64,000 nt of DNA from Bigelowiella natans CCMP2755 (taxonomy: Eukaryota > Cercozoa > Chlorarachniophyceae), in contig ADNK01001129.1 of the NCBI GenBank assembly GCA_000320545.1, forward strand, positions 1-64,000, given 5' to 3'. Under the pieces are notes generated by a model, which saw nothing but the letters and a program-made list of their open reading frames with translations, was not told the DNA's origin and did not search any database. A program made the translations under genes and the position numbers. Shown in pieces: positions 36,109-46,989 of this stretch (position 1 is its first letter; every line of letters begins with the position of its first letter).

Positions 36109-37447
36109 AGTCGATTTTGCAGCACATGGGAAGGAGTTTTCGATCCGCATGCAGCGTTACTAGAAAGAGTATAGAATCAGAGGGCGTTTATACATGTAAC
36201 GACCGCAACTGGAAGAAAAACTAAAGTCCATCTTGTGGGAAAGGAGTCATGCACATATGTTCATTTACGTGCGTCCAAATGTACTCCACACATGCATGTG
36301 ACATTTGTTCGTTGTGATGTGAATGCAACATTTGCCAGGCCGGTAGGTAACAAGTGCATGATGATTAGTAGTGGCGCACATGGAATCACATCCGTCTCAC
36401 ATGTGTGCGACGCCGTGTTGTGACCATGCCCACTGACGACCGCCTGCTGCTGAACCAAATTGCTAGAATGACATGGTGAAAATCACAGGCACGCATCACA
36501 CGTCTTTTGTGAAAACAATCTTTGTCAAAAATGACATGGCAAAAATCCACTACAACAGAGCATCGCGCCATTATTGCGCACATTGCTAAAAACACTGCAA
36601 ACTTGTTCTCATCGATCAGAAGTGACAACAAATGAGAATTTTCAAATCAAAAAGAGTTGGACAATTAAATGGCTCGATCACAATGGAGCAATTTGGATCT
36701 TTGAAAATGCATGCTGGCATGCTTGTGCATCGCATGCTAGCATGCCTGCACGTCATATACACACTGTGCTGTGCCAAGCAACATTATTCACGATAATCAA
36801 CAACATTGGCGCAATCCCAATCGAAAGAGCTGTCAAGGCAAAATCCAGGAATAATGCGCTCAAGCTATTCATTGCTTGTTGCTTGTCTCGGGTAGGTTGT
36901 AGTGTGACATGCAACATGCCATGCAAACTCATCATTCGTCCAATAATGATAGCATAGCTAGATAGACTGGGGACCGTTGACTTGCAATACCGGTACTGAT
37001 ATTATCCAAAGGTATCCATGAGGGGATCGAAGCGTGGATCCTCCATTTCTAAATCTGAGCCACCGAGCTCGTTCACATGCCCTCTCCAATCGTGGTGGTA
37101 TGGATGTATCTGCATAGTTTATGATTGTAATGATTAGTAAAGAAATTAACGATCAACGATCAGAGAATTTTCCCGATACTATGCTCATCATCATCATCAT
37201 TGTTATCATCATCAGTATTATTATCATCATCATCGGCAAGTAGCACATGCATGTTTGCTGGTAGGAGCAATGGGAAATGAGACCCAGTTTGTTAAGCGTT
37301 AACACCAGATGATGAGGTGGCACTAGAACAACAAAATTTGACTTGTACAATTTTATTTATTACCGGAAAATCTCCCTGATCAAACCTAAAGTCCTTGTTG
37401 TACTAAGTAGGTACAAAACAAGACATACACACGGGGGGAAGGGGGGG

Positions 37448-37449
<2 letters not shown>

Positions 37450-37486
<37 letters not shown>
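37450..37486. repeat. (GA)n microsatellite
   Basis: A pure GA run in intergenic sequence, followed by an AAAG-rich stretch. Confidence 0.95.
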
Positions 37487-37488
<2 letters not shown>

Positions 37489-37888
37489 AAAGAAAGAAAG
37501 AAAAAATCGTAGTTTCCAAAGTTTTAATAAGTAGGAATAGATTTGAGATTGCAAATGAATGGGATCTGATATGCGACGAAGAAGACGGAGAACATTTTCA
37601 GAGACGGAAAACGACGAGTATTGAAAATAGTTTTGAGTTGCTATTCCAAAGCTATGAAAGCTCGTAGGAAAATATCATCTTACTCCCATTCGCTCCGCCT
37701 CCCTTTCAAGCCTTTCTTTCGAAAACTCGGGGTTCTTAAGGAGCTTTTTCTGCCAACAGCAGCAAACAATCCATACACAATGATGAAGACAATTCAGCAC
37801 CATAGCGGCTCATAATGCATTTGATTATAACGACCATCCACTCGTTGAAACGAGGTATGGGCGAGGGAGAGAGTGTGTGCGTGCATTG

Positions 37889-37929
<41 letters not shown>

Positions 37930-38901
37930 CCAGGCTGTAGAAAGAGGATGGCAGAGGCCAGCTGTGTTGATTCGTTGTTGCTCTATTTTCTTTCTTACAA
38001 ATTCCATAGGCTGTTTCTTCGGGTGTGGAATGCCTAAGTGTCCTGCGGAGAAGAAGAATGGAAGAAGGTGGGTATGCACGAATTCAATGCGAAGGTCGAA
38101 ATAACTGAATGCAATGCAACAACAACGACGATGACGATGCTGGTGATAGGACTACGGTCTGGAAGAAGAGAATTGTACAAAGGGTACCGTGCTTATTTGG
38201 ATCAAGAAATGCAGCGGTAGTTACGCCTTCATACCTAGAGGGACAGTTGTTGTATGTATCACCTCCCATCAGGCTAACTGACATGTGTCCGGAAAGAAAG
38301 GATTTTTTTAAGAAAAAAAAAAAAAAAAAAAACAATTCCAAAATAATAGACGAAATAACCACTCGCATGTTCGGCAAACATTTTCAACGCTGCAATGTAT
38401 TTCATTAGGTTGCGCCTACGCATAGCGTACAGGTAGTAGACGTATCTTGTGTCTTCACACGTAACATAGATCTGTGTAATATAGCAAGGCTATAAGAATA
38501 GTTATATTGACGTCTTGATTCTCCTATAATAGTACGGATGTTACTAGTGATTCGAAAAATCGTGAAGTTTCATCCACGACGAAATACATCGATAATTTAC
38601 GGCAGCCCATCTTTGGGACAGGATCATTGGGAAATTTCTCGAAAAAATGTTTTAGATTTTTCCTGTACTATTCCTGCTGCTACGAATGAACATGACATCA
38701 AATCCCATCAGATCATTCCTCAGCATCGGCAACTTCAGAGCGTCGATCTGTGTGTGCGGAGTAGTAGGGATAGCATAGCTATATGAGGCTGGCGGATATA
38801 AATCCTTACTTCTTCTTCTTCTTTCTCCTTTTCCCAATTTCCCTCATAATGTATGAATGGCTCATGATTTAGTGTGGCTTCTCTCATTCTTGCTGCTGCA
38901 T

Positions 38902-38904
<3 letters not shown>

Positions 38905-38941
<37 letters not shown>

Positions 38942-38942
38942 C
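38905..38942. repeat. (ATC)n microsatellite
   Basis: A pure ATC run just 3' of the stop of the unrecognised minus-strand gene. Confidence 0.95.
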
Positions 38943-38970
38943 TGTCAATCACAGATGTCTACGTCTACTG

Positions 38971-41120
38971 CTAGACTTTCTTCTCTCGAGGACGCCAAAG
39001 GTCTCCTCGTATTTTGGAAACCCTTGGAAAGTCTTCATCGTTGTCCTTTAGGGCGTCTGCGTGCATTTAACATGGGATAGAGAGAGTCGTGGGAGAGGAG
39101 GAGAAAAGGAAGATGTTAGGCAGAATGAGAGACAAATAAAAAGCTGCGGTAGAAAAACACTGCAAGTGCTATAACTGCATCGCTTTTCCTCCTCATCCTC
39201 CTCTTATTCGTATGACTTACTACATTTGTCAGTAATGGCGTTAAAGTCCGCTTGCCTCGCCTCAGTGCTGGCATTACGGAAAAAACGGAACAGCGCGCCT
39301 GTTTTGGACGTAGTATTTAACCACAGCTTCGAACAATGGATGAAATTGATTGCCAGGGAATACGGCATCAGCCCGACTTTTTCTACCCTCTTAGCTGTAC
39401 GCGTATAGAGATTGTGAGTGTGTTGCGACCTCGTCTTGACAGCACAGGATGTATAGGCTGTAAATTACATATGCGAGGGAGGGGGAGAGAGAGCGCAATT
39501 AGGAGGTTGCTCTGGAAAAGATGGAGCGTGATAATCAGTATCATAACGATGATGACGACAACAATTACAATGATGATGATGATGATGATGATGGTGATAA
39601 TTGCAAATTTGCCGAAGAAGAGGATAAAAAATAATCAAAGATTAAATCAAAAGATGCAATCTCTTCTGCTGGCGTAACTACTCCTTTTGGCCATCAAGAA
39701 TCCCTCTAAAATGGGTGAATGAATACCTGCTTTCACAAAAATATCATTTTTATGATACAATACCTGGGGATAAGCGAGTAGACGCTGAGGTGGAAACCCC
39801 TTTTCTGCCCAACCATGCCCTGCAAACTAAAATGACAAAGAAATCATCGTCATGTGATAGCCTGATCACACGTGCCAGGTAGATAGACTCTCAGGGGGAG
39901 AGCAGTGTATCATGCAGTAAACATGCTGCAACTAAACCTGATTGAAGGAAACAGCCCAACTTGGGCGTCGCCTAACATGTGAAAGCAATATATTCCAACT
40001 CAGACACACACACACACACACACACACACGTACACAAGCACGTATATCTTACAATGATGCCAGGATATCGATGGACGACGAGGAACGAAAGGAAATTGTA
40101 TGGTACCCACTACATTTGTTATTCTCTGCTACAACTACTATTTACTACTACTACTACTACTAATAATAATAATAATAATAACACACCAAAACTTCCTGGG
40201 AATCCACAGAAGTCTATCGAATGTCACGACCCTGTGTGTGTACATTTTAATACTGATTATCTGGCAGTCCTTGTGTAGGTAGACAGGCTAAGCCAGTCGA
40301 TACAATGGTTATTGTTACATCGTCCCCTTTGAGAACACCTCTCCGTACTTCGGGATCGCCATGGTTGCATTATGTGCGATCCAAACGATACGCTCGCCCC
40401 TGGAATATTATTCATCACACTCATCGGTTATCCGCAAATAATATCTCATCTTCGATTTATCGGCAGGCACACTCCATTCTTCTTCGCTGCAATATGATAC
40501 GCATTCTCATCGGCATGAAACATCATCCCCTTGCCGTACGTGAATCGAAAAATAGCACCATACAGGTTCATGATGGGTTCCCCCGTCGTTCTGTTATGCC
40601 ATTCGCCCCACAATATCTGCCAAGGGGTCGGAGGAAGAGGCATTGGAGGGTGCCAGGAACTTCCCCCTCCTCCTTCTTCTCCTCCTGGGTTATCACCCAC
40701 TCCTCCTACTCCTCCTCTCAGGACTTGCATCAAAGATCGAATCGTGCGTGTTTTTGGGGGCGGCCATGTTGTCGGCGCATCCAGGAACAAACTTTCCCCT
40801 CCTTGGTCATTAGAGCACTTTGCTTCGCTCTCTACTGCTGCAAGAAATAAGCCACCAATGACAAGCAGCAAATGTGCTTTGACCGATGGCAAATGCGCGG
40901 TGCCTGTGCCTACCACCCTCCACCCTTTACTAATGATATACCTTGGAGAAAGTAAAGGTGAAAGAGAAGAATTCTTATGCCGTATCGCCACGTAAGCGAA
41001 CGCATCGTTCGGCGCCGCGCACGCGGGCGCTCGACGGCTAGAAGAGAGAGAGGGGCGACGATGCTGTTCCCGGGAATAAGACTGTGTGCATACGAGTAGT
41101 CGCCTCTTGTTCAGCAACAA
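38971..41120 (-). CDS. Unrecognised multi-exon minus-strand gene
   Basis: A long exon (about 41000-40470) encodes a Pro/Gly-rich region followed by WQILWGEWHNRTTGEPIMNL, YGAIFRFTYGKGMMFHADEN and AYHIAAKKNG. It joins ERIVWIAHNATMAIPKYGEV (about 40415-40335), then by matching phase RRPSWAVSFNQ (about 39970-39940) and FAGHGWAEKGFPPQRLLAYP (39829-39765). Later open pieces are MPYSLAINFIHCSKLWLN and KTGALFRFFRNAST (about 39390-39230) and a charged end DFPRVSKIRGDLWRPREKK with TAG at 38971. The joined middle part is highly protein-like (aromatic and Gly-rich, with several NxT sites), but I recognise no family. An enzyme or a secreted glycoprotein is possible. The start is uncertain. Confidence 0.45.
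40004..40030. repeat. (CA)n intron microsatellite
   Basis: A CA run in the intron upstream of the small exon near 39970 in the unrecognised minus-strand gene. A CTA/ATA triplet run follows at 40132-40185. Confidence 0.9.
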
Positions 41121-42441
41121 TCAATCCTACTGCAAAAATCTCATAAAAAAAAATCCAGGCTAAAACTACTCGTAGAGGCTGTACTACGAAGTCGTTGCAT
41201 AAAAATAGCACCTGTTTGCCCAAAAAACGGGGAGAATCCCGGCGGTGGGTCAATCTTTCTCAAACATTCCCCTGAGCCGATGTGTGTGTTCGTGTGTGTG
41301 AGTCAGCGTGACCTGTGATCGCTCCAGTGGACCTGCTTCTTTCATTCATTCATTCATTGTTGGCATGCGAATGAACACGGATCTCAAACCTTGAATCTTG
41401 AGAGGTCTTTCATGTGTGCATGACACTCTATTTTTTCTGGTTTTCCAGTGTGTGGGGAGCTAGCCACAGCTAGCTAGCCAGGGAGCACAGACACGGATGA
41501 GTCAGCGAGCCCCATGATCCTTTCAACGAAGTCACTTCTTTCTTCCCACCTTGCACGTTGCTTGCACGTGGTGTGTGAGAGTGCACACGAATCGATTGAC
41601 CTGGAGTGACAGGGTGCGATGAATTTTCCAGGGTGCAACACACAAGTGGCACGCCACGTGGGAACGCGTGAGCCTCACTCAGTCGTCACCAAACCGATGC
41701 GAGTGCGATGTGAGCAATGAACGACATAGTTCACTGTTTGTGACAGAACCTTGCCTGACAGCCGAAAAGGCGGCCCTGGGTTCCCCTTTTTGATGTTTCA
41801 CTTTGGATGGATGAGTTTCAATTCGTTGAGCACCAATGAGTGCAGATGAGCAGTGCACCAAGCTGCTCCATCGCAAATCGGAGGGCTGACAATTCAACCA
41901 CCACTAGACCATTTGAAAAGGCAAACACCATCATCGACCACCTGTGATGGTGACTAAGTGGCACTAGGACTGACTCACTTGACACCACAAACCATTTGCT
42001 GAAACGAAGAATTGAGAAACTCTCTTCGTAGCGTAGACATGCAGAATTGTGCGTTTCGATCCTGTTTGCAAAACATGCATGCAAACACACGTTCACATAT
42101 GCACACGTGACAAACTAACATGCGCTTGAAACATCGTTGCTCTACTTTGATGGATTGAATTGGTATCTGTGCATCGCACGCGTGCAAGCATGGCTTGTTG
42201 TGAGAAAAGTCATCTGCTTGTGGTGTCGCTCCACCCCCACTACTTGCATGGCTCATTCGTGCTAAGATGTGCGAATGTGAGACAACGCACGAATGCAGAA
42301 AAAGTCGGAATACGTTCATTGATTGAAAATATTCTCCTTTGCAAGTAGTTCTGATCTCATCATGCGCTGCACACGCACGCGCTAACCTAAGCAGTAAATG
42401 AGAACAATGCTCGAGTCTTTCAGGTGCTTTTTTCCATCATC
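41121..42441. other. Gene-poor block with odd word composition
   Basis: I see no gene. Word usage resembles 19650-20430 and 36230-36960, with many CATG, TGCA and CACACG words. Other features are an ATTC run at 41342-41357, a GCTAGC palindrome cluster near 41457-41482, and open frames on the minus strand without any motif. Confidence 0.45.
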
Positions 42442-44111
42442 TCATGAGGGTAGCAAGAAAACTAGCGGCTGACAATGAGCCAGAGAGCCTCCAACCGAGT
42501 CGTCTTTACTAGAACCGCACAAAACTCCATGAAGAAAGGAGCTATGAGACACCACAGCTACCTTTTCTGCCGCCATTGTTCTAATAATTTTCAGAAATCT
42601 GACAATCACAAGAGTTACATTGAAAATTTGAATTGATCACTCGCAAGTAAATCGGAAAAAACGATGCTTAAAATGACCTGTCCACCCTGGCTTTCAAGTC
42701 GTGCCTGCTTTCTCCTCTTCCTTTGGATTTTTTGAATGCGTTTTCCCACATCTCATCTGTCTCAGTGTCACTCGGATTTTCTTGTTTGTTCCTACTCACA
42801 TCATGTATTGGGTAAGTCAGTATTCTCTGGAATGCACCAAGCAGGTTTAAAATGCTGAATGCATAGTGGCGGACTTTTCATGATGATCCTCCAGAGATTT
42901 GAAATCTATGTGCGGGAACTGCTGCTTCATCTCATCGATACTAACGTCAATTTTGTTCGCATAGTGGCGACCTAATCAAGTAATGGGATTACTTTGAGTT
43001 GTTCCTCCGACAATCACGGTACATCAAAGGCATGGTAGCTGTCATCGAAAGGAAGATTAAGATACGATGCGTTTTCTTATGCTAGAGCCCATTTTTAGAA
43101 TACCTTGAGGGAATTCTTTTACCTACAGAGAGATTTAAAAGAGTGTAAGGATCAACAGGATGTAATTTACTTAGATTTATAGGTTAAAATATGAAGGAAA
43201 TTTACAATTTCGAGTGCGACGATGTCTATTTTCCTCTTGGTACTGCGATTAATCTGGTATGGAATCTTATCAGGATTGCTGCATCGAAGGAAGGGATGAA
43301 TGATAGATGTTGCGTACTCACCAACGGCTTTGTTCCAAATATCTCGGTACATGTTTGCAGTGTCCTTAATAACGGCGACACAATGATCTGCATGCAAGAA
43401 TTCGTGGTGATCGAGATTGGATCTAAGAGTTCAATCTTTCTAAGAGTTTAATATCGCCACATTTGTTTTACCCACCAAATCGAGATCCCATACGGTGCCA
43501 TATTGCTTGCCTGAAGCGTCTTTGAACGGCTCTCCATCCTCGAAGAGCTTTTTCCCCAGTGTAGTGGCCTTACAATTCAAGTAACATTGCAACAAAGAGT
43601 GAAAAACACGGATTGGTAGCTTTATCTGTTGCAGTCTTTACTTCTTCTACTCCTTTCTGTGTTAAGGGAGTATTGGTGGAAGAAATAGGAAATCCCATGG
43701 AGACGGCATCCTGATTAACAGATGTTAAGGAAATGAGGGATCCATCTATCTACTCGACGCTATTGACAAAACGCACGTACACGCGAACAACCTTCTGTGA
43801 CAGCCATTCTTCCCACAACTTATGTGCAGTATTTGGCTTGTCTTTTAGCAATTTCAGCAGGTACTCATTGTGTACAGCTGTTCCGTGTCTGATGAGAAAC
43901 AAGCACTTTGTTTTGGCTACACAATTGGCCTTTGTTTCATCGCGTTGAACCCTCCCTTCTTTGGCGATGGGTTTTGACGAAGTGGGGTTCTCAGCTGTGG
44001 TATCCTTCTTACTTTGATCTTTCGATTCATGGAGTGGGCCTGCGCCACCTTCCATCTCGACAGACTTAGGGTTGCCCTCCCCTAACTGATCCGGATATGT
44101 TTTCGGAGGGC
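42442..44111 (-). CDS. Histidine phosphatase superfamily protein (phosphoglycerate mutase-like)
   Basis: The signature CLFLIRHGTAVHNEYLLKLL lies near 43910-43850. RHG carries the His that is phosphorylated in this superfamily. The chain continues MGFPISSTNTPLTQKGVEEV (43710-43650), TTLGKKLFEDGEPFKDASGK (43570-43500), SPLLRTLQTCTEIFG (43395-43340, the SxxxR substrate-site Arg), HYANKIDVSIDEMKQQFPHI (42970-42900), DEMWENAFKKSKGRGESRHD (42760-42690), then VAVVSHSSFLHGVLCGS with the second catalytic His, and a stop at 42442-42444. Order and spacing fit a complete enzyme. The substrate is not determined; plant and fungal relatives are usually annotated only as mutase-like. The N-terminal 60 residues are Lys/Glu-rich. 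The start is taken near ATG 44055, with a coding frame possibly extending to 44111. It is divergent from the ASH2-like gene. Confidence 0.8.
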
Positions 44112-44251
44112 TGCAACAATGAATGTTATTTTGTTAGGAGAGAGCGGCTGGCACTACCCAAATCAACATAAATTAACCAATCAGGCGATGACGCATAGGT
44201 TGTTTTGAAGGGGGGTTTTATCATAAAAATCCTATGGTATTTTTACGTAAA
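44112..44251. promoter_or_regulatory. Short divergent promoter region
   Basis: About 140 bases separate the first visible exon of the minus-strand phosphatase gene from the ATG of the plus-strand ASH2-like gene. Both promoters and 5' leaders must share or overlap this space. No specific element is identified. Confidence 0.4.
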
Positions 44252-46615
44252 ATGGGCTGTAGTTGTTGTCGTAAGTGTTTATTGGCTCAGCCACAGGCTC
44301 CCGGATTCCGGCGGCGCGCTGGAGCAAGAGTCGGTCGGCGTCCCCGCCGAGTAATCGCCCGAATAAGTTTCACCCTGACGAGGAGGAGGGCATGGAGGGA
44401 CATGAAATTAGAGGGAGTGTGGATGGATCTAAGATGAGTAAGGGTGGGGAGCTTGGAGGGGATGATGCCTCGTTGAGCAGTGACAGCCGCAAAAGGCCAT
44501 TAGAGAAGGAAGCTTCGGGTGCAAGAGGTAGGCCCGTGAAAACAATGCGAACACTCTCGATTATGATACCATTAACCCACTGCCTTGTGTAACCATAGTT
44601 GCGGCAGTGTCGTCCAGCGATGCTGCAGATCAGGAAGAGAAAGGGAGCGAGTCAGGTTCGGCAGCCAAGCGCCCTAAGTTTGACCCTGAGAAAGGCCCAG
44701 AATTCACCCGAGAGAAGGTGATTTGGACGATCAACGGATCATGCTATTCACCAACCCTAAGGGCATAGACAGTTACACCACATACATGCGTTAGGTTACC
44801 CTGAGCGAGATATTTTGCGACAAGGACGTCAAGGTCGATGTAGTAGTTGTCCTTAGTGTAGCTTCAATTAGTATAGCCCGATCGCCATGAGCCCCCCCCT
44901 TCCCCTCAAAAATTAACCCACCGATGCAACGAACCAGATATCCAAGTGTAAGCTCGAGGCAACTGGAACGAAAGGGTCCTTCACAAATTTCCGATAATTC
45001 ACTTATCTTTCGATGCTCACAATTACTATTGCGCGCCATCTCTGATTTTCAGGTACAGCACCGTTTTCGGAACACACACGATGCCGCCAGGAACGTACTA
45101 CTACGAAATAAAAGTGGGAGGCACTGGTCACGTTAGGGTTGGATGGGCGACAAGCTCCACTTCATTGCAAGCACCTTGGTACGTCACTCGAACGATACAA
45201 TCAAACCTCTCACCCCTGTCCCACCTTGAGTGTCGTCTGTGAGCGTGTTCTACTTGGGGTGGCTTGAAAATATAGCGATCAAACCTCTTCCCCTCTCTCC
45301 CTCTTTCCCCCTTCTGCTCTTGCGTGTCTGTACGTGCGAGGTGTTCCAAATGATTTATGTTGATTTTCCATCATGATCTTTTTGTTGTTGTTTCTACCTG
45401 CTCCTGCTGCCACCGAAGTGGGTTCGATCACTTCGGCTACTCATATGGAAGTCGCCGTGGTTGCAAGTTCCACGTGAAGGTACGCCAGAATTAACTCTCA
45501 ACAAGAATCTCACATGTTGTTGCTGTTGTCGTCGAACGTAGAAACGATGACATACGATTAGCTAATAGCATCTCAATTTTCGGGTTTCTCTATTCATTTT
45601 TCGAGTGATAGTCCCTGCTGTTGCAACAGCTCGGAACACCGTCTTGTTTATTACTGTATTTGTGCTTTTTCCTGCCGCATTTCTCCCTTTGCCATTCCCC
45701 TACTGCTGCTGATGACGCTGTGTATAAATAACTTGTGGTGCAAAATGTAGACGATTAAGTATGGCGAGCCGTTTGGAGCCGGGGATGTGATCGGGGCACT
45801 AATCAGCCTTCCTGGAAAACGAAGGAAAAAGAGCTTCAGCAAAGGGGGAGGAAACAAGGCAAGGCCAATACACAGATGCCGAAAATGATGATGATGGTGA
45901 TGATGATGATGGTGATGATGATGATATCCATGGTGACGGTGGTTGTGATATTTACCGATGGAATGGCGGTGTTTCTGAGGCAATGAAATCATTTTGTGCG
46001 GCATGCGTTGCTGGTGCTGCTGCTATCATCCGACCCACCGCTCAGTTCTTGAAGGAAAAGACTTCTAGCACGAAGATCGAGTTTTTCAAAAATGGAAAGT
46101 CTCAGGTAAATAAACGGTAGCAGCAGCAGAAGCAGCAGTAGCAAATCATGCAGAACAAGTCAACGTCCTCCCCATCCTCTCCAATGTCATTTTTGAGCTC
46201 ACCGAATCTCGGAGTCAGTCGGTGCTGCTGCCATTTGTCGCTTCTTGCCGCGCACCGCCATCAAACCAAAGAAATCCAGTGTATGCATTATTTATGTGTG
46301 TGATGATGTGGTACATGCCTGTAATTGATCCATCTGCTCATCTTGTCCTTATTACATATCTACCCATTCGTTTTATCTTTCTATTGCGTCGTATCCCTGT
46401 GCCTTCCTCCCCCTTCTTCTTCTTCTTCTTCTTCTTCTTCTCGTTCTGTATCATCTTGTTCTCATACATCCTCTCCCAGGGCGTGGCGTTTCCAAGCGCA
46501 CGCACTGGTGACTACTACCCCGCTGCATCATTATACAAGGAAGCTACGGTACTAATGTCGCTATAAAACAACAACATCACGATGTTCCGTCCGGGGACAG
46601 CCTCATGCAAAAGAT

Positions 46616-46655
<40 letters not shown>

Positions 46656-46782
46656 ATTTATTCTCTCGGCTGCCCTGTCGGGCTAACAGTGTTTTGACAT
46701 TTTATTCTGATGAAAGGTCAAGTTTAACTTCGGCCCGAATTTCCAATATCCCCTGTCTTCATCTTCTGCTAGCGGCGAATAG
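44252..46782 (+). CDS. ASH2L-like: ASH2-like SPRY-domain protein (COMPASS histone H3K4 methyltransferase subunit)
   Basis: The C-terminal half is an ASH2-type SPRY domain: STVFGTHTMPPGTYYYEIKV and GHVRVGWATSSTSLQAP (45056-45178), then GFDHFGYSYGSRRGCKFHVK (45420-45480), GEPFGAGDVIGALISLPGKR (45753-45850), TSSTKIEFFKNGKSQ (46050-46105), GVAFPSARTGDYYPAASLYK (46480-46545) and KFNFGPNFQYPLSSSSASGE with TAG at 46780. In animals and yeast ASH2L/Bre2 binds RBBP5 and DPY30 and stimulates MLL/SET1. The N-terminal part is disordered and charged, without PHD finger or winged helix, as in the shorter plant and protist forms. The N-terminus reads MGCSCC and continues in frame only if a 20-base intron (44271-44290) is removed. 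The exon between 44795 and the SPRY start was not fully resolved. Confidence 0.8.
45882..45928. repeat. (GAT)n-rich intron tract
   Basis: Imperfect GAT/GGT triplets in an intron that splits the SPRY domain of the ASH2-like gene. Confidence 0.9.
46618..46651. repeat. (CT)n intron microsatellite
   Basis: A pure CT run in the last intron of the ASH2-like gene, upstream of the final exon at about 46718. Confidence 0.95.
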
Positions 46783-46989
46783 TGAGAACAACCATTCCAC
46801 CGCACGTCGTCGTCTTCGTCTTCGTCAATCAATTGATTAGTAGAAACGGGGAGAGGAAGGGAAAAAAGGGGGGGGGGGGGGAGATTTAGAGTATTTATAG
46901 CTTCTATTTTTATGGATAATTGTCCGAAAAAGCAACGAGCTAATTAGCTTTGCTTCAACATACTATTTAAACCCAATGATTGGCCCGCT

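Larger units (their letters stand above)
36109..38960. other. Long gene-poor region
   Basis: No gene is supported. The part at 36230-36960 has the same word style as 19650-20430 (TGCA, GCATG, CATTTG, GCATGCTAGCATGC). Simple repeats are GAT/ATC near 37185-37235, GA at 37450-37486, TG at 37892-37922, poly-A at 38313-38332 and TTC at 38808-38830. Open stretches at 38038-38408 and 38538-38786 have no recognisable content; an exon of a neighbouring gene cannot be excluded. Confidence 0.5.

Noticed and set aside
36574-36957. Plus-strand frame of 127 codons in an odd-composition block
   Set aside because: Other frames are also open in this block and the translation has no recognisable domain; the block looks like decayed or non-coding sequence.
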